64,000 bases of DNA from Pseudovirgaria hyperparasitica (GCF_010093815.1 NW_022985550.1:2226055-2290054); one strand, 5' to 3'. Positions 36,596 through 49,119 are shown, counted from the stretch's first letter. Notes: a model not told the origin generated them from the sequence alone. Program-made: numbers and translations.

Positions 36596-37600
36596 TCATT
36601 GGCGGTGTTCTAAGTCCCATTCGCTCCCGGCTTCACTCCCAACATCTGTCCAGCTGGAGGGAGTATCTCGCCCGTGCCCAACCTCACTAAATTCACTCAT
36701 GGCATCGTCATCATTGTGCAACGAGTGCAGGGAGGGTGACATAACGGCGATGTCATCAGCGTGTGTTCCGACAACGGAAGCACCAGTCGCAAACCCATCT
36801 GACGTCGGTGTAAGGATACCGGATGACATGGATGCGGCTCGGGAGTGGGGAGGAGAAACGAAGGAGTGGTAGGATTCTTCCGTGGAATAGACAGAGGCAT
36901 CTTGAGAATGTATGGCAGTAGCCCCGGCATCGTGAGCAAGGCTCTGATCAGGAATCATCTTAGGTGTATCGGCTGCCAGAGTCGAGGGTGACTGCAGGGC
37001 TTCCTGTGTATGATCATCGGCCGTTCCAATCAAGCTTTCATCATGTAGACCATCCAACTCATCAGCGAAAGGATTCGCAAAGTGAGTACCACACTTCAAA
37101 CCCGCTTCGGCACGTCCTCTAGCTTTGAGTCCACTGTGATCTTCGGTCGTCTCTCTTGCAGTTGTGGCGGCTTTGTCGGCTTTATTTCTCGCCCTTCGCT
37201 CCGACTTGAGCATGCCATCAGCACCAACAATGTCGTCGAAACTCTTGCCACTGTCAGCTCTCTTGACAGTGCGGTTCGTATGCCAGCCTTCGTCTTGGCC
37301 TACGCTTGCCAGCTCGTCCAAGTCAACAGCTACACCCTCGTCCCTCGCCTTACGAATTATAGCTGATCGTCGTCTTCGAATGAGCATCTCCTGTAGTCTG
37401 CGACGCTCTTCTTCCTCGGTCGTGCCACTGCTTGAATGTTGTGACCTTGCCGAACTATCGCCCTGGCCGTTCCAGGCTACGGCGATCTTTCGGCGGTTTT
37501 GTTCGAGCCATCGTCGAAATTCAGGGCTCTCGTAGATGGCGATTCCGGCGGCTATGATGATGCCGGACGCGAGGATGATGCCTGGGTGGCGAGTCAGCAT
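36596..37600 (-). CDS. Orphan membrane-anchored protein, 334 aa
   Basis: Single exon. It begins MLTRHPG and has one N-terminal transmembrane segment (IILASGIIIAAGIAIY, residues 9-24), then a basic stretch and an EEEERRRLQEMLIRRRRSAI coiled region. The rest is a hydrophilic, Ser/Asp-rich, largely disordered chain with a short FANPFADELDG motif near the middle and an acidic, Trp-bearing end (WTDVGSEAGSEWDLEH). I do not recognise a named family; the layout resembles hypothetical proteins conserved across filamentous fungi. It probably sits in an internal or mitochondrial membrane with its tail in the cytosol. The complementary strand also has open frames (37082-37535), which I treat as shadows. 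Confidence 0.75.
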   Translation of the reverse strand: MLTRHPGIILASGIIIAAGIAIYESPEFRRWLEQNRRKIAVAWNGQGDSSARSQHSSSGTTEEEERRRLQEMLIRRRRSAIIRKARDEGVAVDLDELASVGQDEGWHTNRTVKRADSGKSFDDIVGADGMLKSERRARNKADKAATTARETTEDHSGLKARGRAEAGLKCGTHFANPFADELDGLHDESLIGTADDHTQEALQSPSTLAADTPKMIPDQSLAHDAGATAIHSQDASVYSTEESYHSFVSPPHSRAASMSSGILTPTSDGFATGASVVGTHADDIAVMSPSLHSLHNDDDAMSEFSEVGHGRDTPSSWTDVGSEAGSEWDLEHRQ

Positions 37601-38388
37601 TTTCAGGGTCTGAGGGGTCTGAAGAGGAGAATAAATGGTAGCGTAGAGTGTACAAGGCTTTTATGCAGGTTTCAGGATCGAAAGGCCTTGTCACACGACT
37701 TGATCTACTGTTGCGGCAGTGCTTCGCCACGGGCGGCGTCATTGGTGCGATGGAGGGGCAAATACCTTTGGCAAGTGGGGCAGGCATATCGACTGTTTCG
37801 TCCTCAAGACAGCAGTATCTGCGATGATAGATGTCTGAACTATATTCAGATTCAGTTCACTCACTCGCTCGGAGAAGGAGAAGAAGACGAAAGCAACCTC
37901 GAGTAAGCTGATGAGAGCGGCCAATGTGGCGGTTAAGTAGGCATTGTGCAGTGGCGGCCCAGAGCTATGGCCGCGTATCCACCTGCCCCAGCTCACAGAA
38001 CCTTGGAACGGAGGTTGGTTCGAAGGTTCATAGTCGCGATGATTGGCTTGGTATTCGGACACTAGCCACAGTGCTTCCCAATTTTGATGTTGACGGTGAC
38101 ATCCTGTCTCAAAGTGTGACTTTCGTAGTGGAGTGACATGCAAGTGGACTGAATGCAAATTTGCCCAGATGTAGACCGTGAGCTTTTACTACCCTGTTAC
38201 TGTAGCTTATTAGTTCACGAGAAGAGCCGTTTCACGCGAACATATCTAATTTTACAACAAATTATTGAGACAAGTACAAATCCTACAAATCCTATTCCGA
38301 AGCTCCGTATATATGCTATTTATTGAATCTACTAGATTGTTAGATGAACCCTTTGTTTGCCCACAATCTACTGTCATATATTTCTCTA
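37601..38388. other. Spacer upstream of the orphan gene
   Basis: 788 bases between two minus-strand genes: promoter of the orphan gene and 3' UTR of SDH1. The terminal part (38200-38390) is AT-rich. No gene seen. Confidence 0.5.
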
Positions 38389-40540
38389 TTAGTAGGATCT
38401 CTTCTTTGGTGGCACATGCTGATGATAATTATCAGTACAAGAATTCACGATACTAAACAGGAGACTTGACTCACTTCGCACTCGCTCTGATCAAGCGTGT
38501 TCATCTGTACGGCTCTCGTCCCAAGTCGGACTTTGTCCGTGATGTCCTTTTGCCAACTCAAGCTGTGTTTCATCCACTTCTCATCTATCCGGTCAGGAAA
38601 GTCGTCTCGGGCGTGGCTTCCTCTGCTTTCCTGTCGCTCTAGAGCTGAGGACACAGTCTGTGCTGCATTAGTCAGGAGGTTCCGCGTTTCCAGTGTCTCG
38701 ATCAAGTCCGAATTCCAGATTAGAGACTTGTCCCGAACGTTCACATCTTCAGAGAAATCGTGACAGATCTTTTCCAGCTTCTCAACGCCTGTGGCTAGTG
38801 ATTCTTCTGTTCTGAAGACGGCTGCGTTAGCCTGCATGTTCGTTTGCATATCACCCCTGAGAGATGCGGTCAAGGTCTTGCCGTCAGCGTTCAGGAACTT
38901 TAGGACGTCCGTCAACGAATCATTTCCAATGTCCTTCGGTGCTGGTTCGTGCTTTTCACCCGGAGAGAATTTTGCTTGAATGTCCAATGCTGCGGCGCGC
39001 CCGAATACGACAATGTCTAACAGCGAATTTGCGCCTAGACGATTGGCACCATGAACACTAACGCAGGCGACTTCGCCAACTGCGTAGAGTCCCGGAACGG
39101 CATGTTCAGATCCGTCAGTTGAAACGTCGAGCACTTCGCCTTTGTAGTTTGTGGGAATACCACCCATGCAGTAATGCACGGTTGGTAGAATTGGAATCGG
39201 CTCTTACAGAGAGTCAGTTCTGACTCTCGTTTTGGGATTTCGTTACTCACGTTTTGTAATATCAACGCCCGCAAAGATAGCGGCTGTCTCCGCAATACCA
39301 GGCAGTCGTTCCATGATGATATCCTTAGGAAGATGGGATAGTTGCAAATGTATATGATCTTTATTTGGTCCAACGCCACGGCCTTGTAGAATCTCGAGGT
39401 TCTCAGATCGTGATACAACGTCTCGGGAGGCCAGATCTTTCGCCGTTGGAGCATATCGCTCCATGAACCGCTCTCCCTCGCTGTTTAGGAGGAAACCACC
39501 CTCACCTCGGGCGCCCTCTGTGATAAGCACACCGGCACCATAAATACCAGATGGATGGAACTGCACAAATTCCATGTCCTGGAGAGGTAAGCCTGCGCGT
39601 GCTGCCATAGCCGTGCCGTCTCCAGTTGAAGTATGCGCACTTGTGCAGCTAAAGTATGCCCGACCGTAACCTGAACGTTTGTTAGATAATCAAGATCGTA
39701 TCGATTGCGACATTGTATTTTACCTCCGGCAGCCAGCACAGTATTCTTCGCGAAGATGCGATGGAAAGTCCCATCTTCCATCGACATTGCAGTCACACCA
39801 ACACACTTGCCGTCAATCATCATCAGGTCCTGAGCGAAATACTCAATGAAGAACTTGCAATCATGCTTTAATGATTGACCGTATAGAGTGTGCAGCATAG
39901 CATGCCCTGTTCGGTCTGACACACATGCTGTTCGATAAGCCTGTCCTCCAGTCCCGAACTGTTGACTTTGTCCTCCAATAGCACGCTGATAGATCTTACC
40001 CTCTGACGTTCGTGAGAAAGGCATTCCATATCTCTCGAGTTCAATGATTGCTTCCTCTGCCTCGCGCGTCATGTAATGGATAGCATCTTGGTCGCCAAGC
40101 CAATCTGATCCTTTGACAGTATCGTACATATGCCATCGCCAATCGTCGTGATGGATATTTCCAAGCGCCGCGTTAATGCCTCCTTGCGCTGCTACAGTGT
40201 GTGATCTAGTTGGGAACTAGGTTCAGGTTAGAAGAGATGGACAAGTCTCGTGATCATGGCTCCCTACCAATTTTGTTATACATGCTGTATTCATGCCAGC
40301 TTCAACCAGACCCACAGCAGCCCTGAGGCCTGCACCACCAGCACCAATGACTATCGCGCTACAAAATGTCAGCTTCGTGCAACTTGTATAAAGAATGCCA
40401 TACTCATAGTGATGGTCGACGACGGTGTAATCCTTGAGATTAATTGAGGTCGCATAAGTGTGTCTTGCGCCTGGTAATGTTTTCCATTGATGTGCTTTAT
40501 ATCTAAGAAGGCCACGTAACGTAGAGCTTGAGGTGCGCAT
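38389..40540 (-). CDS. SDH1: Succinate dehydrogenase flavoprotein subunit
   Basis: FAD-carrying catalytic subunit of complex II; oxidises succinate to fumarate in the mitochondrial matrix. Six exons (minus strand): 40540-40404, 40358-40268, 40216-39724, 39670-39251, 39202-38475 and 38418-38389, giving 632 aa. A presequence ([20 protein letters not shown]) is followed by the FAD dinucleotide fold ([14 protein letters not shown]) and the segment [17 protein letters not shown] with the FAD-linking His. Then come the capping domain, [21 protein letters not shown], and the active-site [10 protein letters not shown] and [12 protein letters not shown]. The last exon is only 30 bases and gives HVPPKKRSY, the expected end of SDH1; read-through instead gives a wrong tail. 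The first ATG is 40540. Introns are 45-56 bases. Identity is certain by motif. Confidence 0.98.
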
Positions 40541-42887
40541 GATGGAGAGTAGGCCCAAGTCTCACGCACACATGCTCATACTGTGAAGGTGAAAGAAGAA
40601 CACCTTTTTGACACGATCCACTCCCATCGACATTGGTAACGCCCCGCGTGGCTCACCCAAAGTGCCGACGAAACCAAGGTAATTGAATGATCTCCCGGCT
40701 AATGGGTTGAATCGTAGGGCTAGTTATGTAGATTTAGTCTTGGTTTATTTCCTCCAATCAGCGCTCGTGCATTTTGAAGCTTAACGGAGACTTATAGTTA
40801 AACGCTTCGCGACATGAGTTTTATTTCCCATGATGCACATGTCTTGTCTAATTAGCCTTTGCGGGGAAACAGCTCTCGGGAATAAAATATACACCATTGT
40901 TATCTCCAGATATATGTGCCGAATCGAGACTAGCTCCACTCCTGAATTGAGAAACACCCAAAATGAGCACCACGTTTGAGCAGAGTATATCATCGCATTG
41001 ATATTTCAGTCCAGAACCTGTCGCATGCTTTTTACCATATTGAAGTTTTGAAACATACATGCAGCCCATGAAACTTCTGGATAAACACCAGACTTCATCG
41101 TTAAGATTGAAAACCCACGCCAACGCTGCATCATGCGACTTCTCAGGCTCAGAGCAGCTATACGGGAGCCTCGGGAGCCTCAGGGGGTAATTCCATGTAA
41201 AGTGCAGAACACGGCCTGGAATAATAATCTAAGATGTATACTGATGGACATTCGATGACTCGAAAGCTAGAGCCTCAGGCTGCCTGGTCGTCGGTGCCTT
41301 AGCAAATTAGGTAAGCTTCGCACGCATCGCAGTCTATGTCTTTGGTATAATTAGAAGCATCAAGTAAATTGACCTATAGCATGCAAAGATAGTTTCGGAT
41401 GGGATACGCTCAAGTTGACTGCAATTATAGCTTTGCTATGATTGCAGTCAGCAGTGACGGTGGAAACTATGCAAATGCTCTGTAGAATACAAAACAAAGG
41501 TTTGTTTTGCAATATAAATGCTGCGAATCTCTATGCACTGATTCTCGGGTAGCCGGCGAAGCTTTCAGCAATGTGTTCTCGGTTTTTTTATCCCAATTTA
41601 CTGCTCAGCTCAGCACTCTTGGAGCGAAACAACTCCGTCGAGACCCAGACTTCTATTATCACTCAATATCCTTATGGCGCTCTTCTGTGTCCGCAGCGTA
41701 CATGAACTTAAAGGGGTATAACAGGCAGTTTTCGAATCGGATACTAGTCACTAATTAACCTTCCGACGTGGATTCCGCACACTTTCTGCGCATTTCCTAG
41801 CCCGTCAACGCCCATACATAAAAACGAATATAAAAAGAATAATGAACATCAAGACAAGAGCTGATTGGCTCTTACATCTCCGGAAGGCTACATGCTGGAG
41901 CCTGGACGTATGCACGCAGCCCCCAGATCACCCGCTCAGCCTCAGCGGCCGCCCCCATTCTATATCGAGCTTCGCTAAAGGCCCCCAAACATATGCATGC
42001 ATCCTCGGAGCCTTGTTTTCTCAGCCTTCATGTCCCCTTGGGATCCTGGCCTGTACCAGTGGCTTACTGGAGACAAATCAATTGACTTGCTTCATGTCAC
42101 ATCACATATTGGGCCATTCAGATGGCCGCACGTCCGGAGAGTCTCGCTTTAGCAGGCGTTAGCCCCAATGCATCAAGCTGCAGTTACAGTCATGATAGCG
42201 ATGCGTCTCTACGACTTTCTCCTTTTTGTGGCCAAGATCGTCTCGACGTCGACTCTCGATGGATGATCGACTCAGCTGGACCACGACTCAGCTTCAGTGT
42301 GCACAAAATAGTACAACCGACACATTTCCCGGCAGCGATGAGGATCGTTGCCAGTTGTATGCGCGAACTCGTGAGGCAACTCACCAAACTGACCGGTCAG
42401 TACCCAATGCATATGCGCATCTATACATATCTGTCAGCCCCTCAATCTGGTTCTGTGATTGGAACGAAGATTTTATGCCAAGGAGTTATTACAGGGGTCT
42501 AGAGCTTCGCCAAAGTTGTATCGAGATAGGTAGTCATTTGGAGGCGTGTGGTTCCGTTTCTCCCAATGCTATGGAATCTCGCCTCCAACTGCAGCCAGCT
42601 TGAGGCGTTTGGGCTGGACGGAGTCGATCCTTTTCTAATGCTCTATTCGCCTATTTTGGCTAGATTCTCTCCCAAGATCTCGGTGGCTGAATTTCAGATC
42701 TGTTCATGGCTCTGCTTCTGGGGTTAGTTGGATGCATGCTTGTTGTTGGGCTTGATGGCCTTGACCGGGCATCTCAAGAATATAAGGCCCAGGCAAAAGC
42801 CCATTGGTAAGAGCAAGTACTGTCCAACACGGGAATCCTCACCTCATTCCTTCAATTCTGTTTCAATTCCTCTCTTGAACAGATCAA
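40541..42887. other. Long divergent region between SDH1 and LtrA gene
   Basis: 2.35 kb between two divergent genes. Both promoters must lie here. One 126-residue frame beginning with ATG (42122-42502) and overlapping small frames have no recognisable content. A GGGAGCCTC direct repeat (two copies) lies near 41164-41182. I would not annotate a gene without transcript evidence. Confidence 0.5.
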
Positions 42888-44842
42888 ATGGCACACTCAC
42901 ACGAAGAGCATCATCATGAGGAGGAGGAGAAGCTCAGGTTCTTCTCCTCACCCCTGAAACATGAACCAGCTTCCTTGCCAAGGCATGAATCCAAGATCAG
43001 CGACGAGGAGAACAGGAAGGATGGTCCACATACAACGAACAATGAGATACCCTGGAATCGGGACGGCCAATTACACGAAAGCCCTGAGTTTCATCGTCAC
43101 GAAGCAGCTCAGTCAATTGAGCTCTTCTATGACCTGTTCTTTGTTGCTAACCTTACGACTTTCACTGCGAATCACAACATCAATACAGTTCGAAGTGAGT
43201 TTTGCTTACGCTTTCATTCCAAAAAGGAGGCCTCGTTACTAATAATTGCTTAGCCTTGTCCTCATATGTCGGGTTTTTCTGTATTTTGTGGTTCACTTGG
43301 TACCAATCCACACTCTACGACGTTCGCTTCGCTGTCGATAATGTTGTGGAGCGTGTCTTCAAACTCGTAAACTTCGGTGTGATGATGGGACTTGCTGCCG
43401 TGGGATCCGGATTTGATCCCGACGATACGGCTAACAAGTGGAAGACATTCAGAGAATTGACTCTTATACTGATGGTTTCGAGACTGACGCTCGTTGCTCA
43501 GTACTCCTTCACGCTGTTTTGGACCAGAAAGTATCGGCAAATCGTACTCCCTCTTTTGATGGTCATCGCCATGAGCTTCATCGCGAGCATGGTATATCTT
43601 GGTCTGTACTTTGCTTTCCAGGAAGGCAAAGACACGAATGCTTATGTCGCCTGGTACATCGTTGCTGTACTCGAAACTGTCCTCACCACTTGCGTGTCTA
43701 TGAAGTGGCGAGTCATCAGTTTCAAAGGTACCCATATTCAAGAGAGGTATGCGGCATTCTTGTGTTCATGGAATGAATCAGCACTGACCTTGCTTTAGAC
43801 TGAGTTTACTGACCTTGATTATTCTTGGCGAGGGTATAATCCTTCTGTGCAAGAGTATATCATACATCATCAAGGGTTCGTGGGTCTTCACTTCCGATAC
43901 CATTGGTAGCATCATAGCTGCTCTTTTGATCATATACGGTGAGTTCATCCCGAGTAGGCTCGCCAACAATCACTGACACCTACCACAGGCCTTTACCAGG
44001 TGTATTTTGATAGAGTAGTCGAACATCATTTCGGTACGATCAGGCAGCAAATATGGTCGTTCGCCCATTTCCCTATGCATATTGCGCTTGTACTGGCTCT
44101 CGAAGGTACCCGTCAATTTGTCATCTGGAGACAAGCGATTCCTATGGTGGATACAGTCTACGCCAATGTTTTTCAATGGGATTTTACAGTGCCTCAGGCA
44201 CCAGAGGTCTTCGAATCCGCCATCACCACGATATGGGACTATGCCGTGTACTCTTTCTCGTTTGTGAAAGACGCGGATATCTCCAGCACGAACCAAACAG
44301 TCTACGATAGTCTGGCAACGATTGCAAACTTGACGAACACAGCTGACCTCGCCTGTAACGAGGATTTCACGGTCTGCACTGACGACGTGTACACTATCGA
44401 CGGAGCTCTCTTCGACATATTTGTTGCGATTACGAAGTTCGAGTTCGACTTGCTCGGAATAAAGGCTCCTAAGCCAAAGGGCGACAAGAAGCCAACTCAA
44501 TCAGACGTCATCACATCGTATAGCGCAATCTTCGACATGATCTTTACATATTTCTTCATCACGGCCGGTCTCACTCTCATCCTGATAGGTATGCTGCACT
44601 GGATAGCCACTCCGCCGAAGAAACTTGGCGACTACCTTCGTGGTGGTTCGAACTTTGTTATTGGTCTTGGTCTGTGTCTGCTTTCAACAATGTCACTAGC
44701 ACGAAGTCCCGACACTTACGGCAGCGTGGACAAGTACCAATATGGGTCTTGGGTTCTATCAACATTCGTATTCGCGTTGTTCGCTAACGTTGTGCTAAAC
44801 CATGTTCGCCGGCCTGCGTTCATGACGAAGACGCACAATTGA
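42888..44842 (+). CDS. LtrA-family multispanning membrane protein
   Basis: Protein of the 'low temperature requirement A' family, membrane proteins of uncertain biochemical role. Exons 42888-43194, 43254-43746, 43799-43938 and 43989-44842 give 597 aa; introns are 50-59 bases with GTGAGT, GTATGC and GTGAGT donors. The N-terminus is hydrophilic and His-rich (HSHEEHHHEEEE). The family signature is SIELFYDLFFVANLTTF, followed by about ten hydrophobic segments, including LIILGEGIILLCKSISYII. A large loop (about 400-500) with several N-x-S/T sites suggests that part is lumenal. ATG 42888 has a good context (ATCAAATGG). The assignment to LtrA rests on the ELFYDLFFVA and LGEG motifs, which are typical. 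The transported substrate, if any, is unknown. Confidence 0.9.
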
Positions 44843-45262
44843 AGTTACGAGATCAAACGGCGCAAGATGAGAGAAGCTGTATGATTTATACCAGTTCCTT
44901 TCCTGCCCACAGGGTAATGGCGGTATTTCCTGTTGGATATTGTTGTCCTGTCACGGCATCTGATCCGATACTTGTTCTCATTTATAGAGTTTGTAGCGAT
45001 TTTGTTAATGCCCTGCGACTGAATTAAGATACCACTTGCTTCGCCTGATTCATTGACGCTTCATCGGGTATGGGAATTTACTTATAAACCTCATATTTAC
45101 TACATGTCATACAAAATGATCTGTCACGCACTCCTCATTACCTAAGTCCCATACGTGCAAGCTTCATGGATAAAAGTTTCACAGTTGGCATTTCCTCCCA
45201 GCGTAAGCTGTTCAGCGTCTGTATAGACAGGCTCCTCAGCTATCATAGATCCATAGTACATC
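44843..45262. other. Convergent spacer
   Basis: 420 bases between the LtrA gene and the SDR gene 3' ends; nothing else seen. Confidence 0.5.
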
Positions 45263-46261
45263 TCAGGTGTATATAATTCCGCCATCCACTACCACCGTCT
45301 GTCCTGTCATGAAGTCGCTATCATCACTAGCCAGGAAGCCAACCACGTTGGCCACGTCCTCCGGCGTACTCGTCCTCCCCAGAGCCGTCAACTCCTCTAC
45401 ATACTTCTTAATTGTCTCGCCACGCTTGCGCCCATCCAGCTTCCCTAGCCCCTCATCGATCAAGTCCCACATCGCCGTGCCTACGATCCCCGGCGCATAC
45501 GCATTGACAGTGATCTTATGCCGCGAGACTTCCATCGCAAAGGCCTGCGTAAGACCTCTCACTAACACACCGAGTCAGCCACAATTCACCATCGCTGTGC
45601 CTGTCAACAGGAAACGAAATACTAACCAGCCCACTTCGATGCGCTGTAATGGCTCAACATGGGAAACGGCTTAAACGCCACGATACTCGCCGCGCCCAGA
45701 ATCTTCCCACCGCCTCCCTGTGCAATCATCTGCCGTGCTGCGCTCGCGTAACAGTTGTACACACCGAACACGTTGACCTCAAACATGCGGCGTAAATCCT
45801 GTTCGCTGAGATCGAGCAGTGGCTTGACCTGCGCGATGCCAGCGTTCGCGACCATGGTGGATAGGGGCCCGAGCGAGGATACCGAGTGCGCGACGAGTGC
45901 CTCGACTTCCGGGAGAACCGAAACATCGGCGGCATAGGTGGTTGTTTGCACAGAGTGGATGGACGAGAGAGAAGATGCGACCGAGGCGAGGTCGGCGGAT
46001 AGGGCAGGTACATCATTTAGGCAGAGGGCGTAGCCATCAGATGCTAGACGTGTTGCAATTGCTTTACCTCTGTTGCGAGTGTCAGATGGTTCGAGATGAG
46101 GGTCGAGGGTGTAATGAGTCTTACATCCCTCGACTTGCGCCTGTCACGATAGCTGTCTTGTCACGACGCACTGAGGTGCTGAAAGCTGCACGAGAAAACC
46201 GAATATTGGCAGGTCGGAGGCTCGAACATCTTCGCACGAACAAGTGACGGCTCAGTGCCAT
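45263..46261 (-). CDS. Short-chain dehydrogenase, acetoin/diacetyl reductase-like
   Basis: NAD(H)-dependent SDR of 292 aa. Exons (minus strand) 46261-46125, 46069-45627 and 45561-45263; introns 55 and 65 bases. It carries an extra N-terminus of about 33 residues rich in Arg/Ser (MALSRHLFVRRCSSLRPANI), which looks like a mitochondrial presequence. Then come the cofactor loop TGASRGIG (40-47), VANAG, Tyr187 and Lys191 (YSASK), and the end GQTVVVDGGIIYT. The segment after the catalytic helix (MWDLIDEGLGK, ITVNAYAPGIVGTAM) resembles bacterial acetoin reductase/2,3-butanediol dehydrogenase (BudC), hence the name. The substrate is inference. The first intron splits the cofactor loop and the second follows the catalytic helix, so a genomic read without splicing breaks both motifs. 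Confidence 0.88.
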
Positions 46262-46758
46262 ATCTGTGAGTTAAACTATACGGAAGATTGGTCCGAGGCA
46301 GCTGCAAGCTTCCAGTGATCAGTAGTTGTGAAGTGAATGAAGTGCTGTGCCATGAATTTGAGTCGGGACATTAATGCTCCGCCGGCGGAGTGGAAGACGT
46401 ATTGCCCCCCTGCAACCTGGTACTACCATCACCCCACAACGGACGACATTGAAGTTGCGATACCTGCAACATCATCTACTTTATATAGTAGGTACCCCGA
46501 TCAGCTATTCCGGGGAACGTGTGACCGCTCGCCCTAGCCTTGTTCCGTCCTCGGTCGTGCTCCTCCTGAATCCGCTATAAAATCCAAAATCCCACTGCTC
46601 CTTCGTTTTCTATTCTGCTGTCTGCGTCCTTCCCTCCTCTACTCGATGCCATCAACTCGTTCGCCCTGTGACTCTCTAGGCTGCTCCGCCTCCTCATCGG
46701 TGATCCGCCTTCCGGATCATGTGCGTTGCACCACACCCCCTGGGGCCTAGAGTCTGAA
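46262..46758. other. Spacer between SDR and F-box genes
   Basis: 497 bases between minus-strand genes: SDR promoter and F-box gene 3' UTR. No gene seen. Confidence 0.5.
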
Positions 46759-48326
46759 TCATAGCACTTCTGCTCTTACAAATTCTAATGTTTTCATCTT
46801 CGGTAACTTCATTAAACTCAAAGCTTCTCTAGCCTCCTCAAGCGACTTCGGTATGGTGTGAGCCGCAACAGCTGGACCCTTCCGGCTTGCTTTTGTTTCT
46901 GGCCAGATTATCCTGCTGTGGTCTCCCAAGCTCCACCAACCTTTCCCTCCCATCATATAGATTTTAGATCTAGCTTCCCATGACGCCTCCATTTCAGCGC
47001 GACGCTGGATACAAGCCCTCGAATCCTCTTCGTTAGGATATGGTGGCTCCCAACTGCTGTGGAATATGGCGCACTCCTCAAGTCGAGCGCGATCCCACAT
47101 GACATATCCCCACTCTCGCAGAGTCTCCCGATTATTTTGATTGACGAAATGGGCCCAGGTCTCATCCTGGTGTGCCCACCGCCAGATATCATCAGGACCA
47201 GTATCTGCTTCAGCGACGAATGGCCGATTTATATGGGTTCGCTCGATGGTTGGGCTAAAGTCAGATAGGTAATTACCATCATCTCTCCTGTTCGCATGAT
47301 TCAATGCTTCACAGAGGAAATTAAATCTGGTTTTTGGGTACACGCCCGAGTACAGACGCTCATACCGAGTTTCATACGATTTGGCCGCCATGATTCGTTG
47401 TAGCTTTTCTAAACCAAGCGAAAGGACATATTGGATGAAGGGAGAGTCCCGTTCATCGTCGTACTCAACCCTAAATTCGCCCCAGGCTATATCGTGTTCG
47501 GCTATGTCGTTGAATGCTTACTTAATTTAGCAACTTGCACATGTACAGTAAATATGCTCATACCGGGATAGACTGCCTGGGCAAAGTAGTCATGAACACA
47601 GGCGAGTTGCTCGTTCTCCCACGGAGAAAATTTCAAGAAGAAAGCGTCCCAAGTCTGTGTCGGAGCAGGGTTTTCAAAGCCGCGGAACAAGTTACAAAAG
47701 ATTTCGAACCGATACATAGCCCGTTGGATTCGAGTTTCTTCCGTGCGCGTTGCAGGTCTGTAATTACAGCCAGGAAATTTCGTTGCGGCGGTGTTTATGA
47801 ACTGCGATGCAAGCTCGCTCACACATACATGGACGTTGGCGACGGCTACCGCATCCTTGAGCGTCCAAGCTTTAGGGGGAAGCTGTCTGTTCTCGAGATG
47901 TGTTGTGATAAAGGCCTGGACTTGGTCTTCGGTACAAGGCTTCAAGCGCAAGGCCTCCTGCGCAATGTGGGCTTCGGGAAGCACGTCGTCCATCTGCTTG
48001 AATAGCACGGTCGTTGTCGTGAGTATTTCAGCGCCGCGAACAGCGGCTAAAAATCTACGGCAAACCAGCATCGACGATCGCAAAGATAAAACATCTGGCA
48101 GGTTGGATAGTATGATTTGTAACACTTCAACAGGAAGTTTTTCGAACGGAGATGAGAGTTGCTGGTCCATCGTAGTAGGTATTGTGGCTTTGAGAGCAGT
48201 GACTGGAGCGCGCATGGGCTGACGGCGGGTTGGTATCGTTGCCAAGTTATCGCGGTCTGCGGTTTGTGAAGGGGAAGCCTCTCCATAAGAAGCTGCTGAT
48301 TTGTCATCATCAGGGCGGAGCTGCAT
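46759..48326 (-). CDS. F-box-like protein
   Basis: Exons (minus strand) 48326-47564 and 47516-46759 give 506 aa; the 47-base intron has GTATGA and TAAG ends and joins AVYPAFNDIAEHDIAWGEF in frame. After a disordered Ser/Thr-rich start, an F-box lies at about residues 57-100 (SSPFEKLPVEVLQIILSNLP; MLVCRRFLAAVRG). F-box proteins usually recruit substrates to SCF ubiquitin ligases through Skp1. The rest is an alpha-helical region rich in Trp (TWDAFFLKFSPWENEQLACV; DIAWGEFRVEYDDERDSPF), typical of the large and variable F-box family of filamentous fungi; no WD40 or LRR repeats are visible. The target is unknown. ATG 48326 gives MQLRPDDDKS; a second Met (MDQQLSSPF, about residue 53) would start nearer the F-box and is possible. 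Confidence 0.85.
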
Positions 48327-49119
48327 ATGGCTGCCTGGAATTTAGAAACGTAGAACGGACTTCACCAAGCCACCTCCCTGTCTGATATTAATAGTCTACC
48401 AAATACTAAGACTAGCGATACGCGCGGTAATCTGATACAGCGAGACGCTAGGCATAGCGCCCGAGCCCGTTCCCGTCCAGATTAGTGGTTTAGGGTTGCC
48501 CTGGTTGACGACTGGACATTGCTGCATGCGACATAATAATTATCCTGCAGTGCTGCCTACCTCATGATGATCTATATTTGCAGTTTGGGGCACGGTTACA
48601 CAATCTTGATTGGCCATCGTTTCCTCTGGTTCTGCATCCCACAGTCGCTCCCAATCGTCTCTGGTCCTTGAGTTGATAATGAGGCTGTGAAGCGATGCGT
48701 CCCCGTCTTAGCCGGACTCATCGCTCCTGATAACGTCGCTGCTACTCATTAAGAGGATCTAGATTCTCAGACCGAGTTGTCGCACCCGATCGATCTAATA
48801 TATGTGGTGGTGGAGGCACGTCTAATTGTTGAATAGTTTCAGCCAAGCCGAGCATGTTTGTCGCATTTGAAACTGTACACAAAGCCATCAACGTGGACTT
48901 AGGGAAGCTTCTGGCCGTTGATATACTGAATCACCTGTCCGGCACATCCCTCGGTCGCAATCTGGCTACCGTTCTTTATGATGTGAAGATATTGCAGCTT
49001 CCCCTAGAGGCAACGCCATTAATGTTTAAATATCGGAAGGAACTATGGAAGGAGGGCGGATGGGGAACCGAACCAGTTTAGGGCGAAAGATCCCTGGCGT
49101 TGCAGTATCACTCTGCTTT
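48327..49119. other. Spacer upstream of the F-box gene
   Basis: 793 bases between minus-strand genes. A 75-residue plus-strand frame (48854-49081) has no recognisable content. Otherwise nothing is seen. Confidence 0.5.

Noticed and set aside
37082-37535. Plus-strand frames opposite the orphan anchored protein
   Set aside because: They are antisense shadows; the minus-strand frame is longer, has a membrane anchor and protein-like composition.
40541-40558. A TTG start upstream of SDH1
   Set aside because: Nuclear fungal genes start at ATG; the ATG at 40540 gives a normal mitochondrial presequence.
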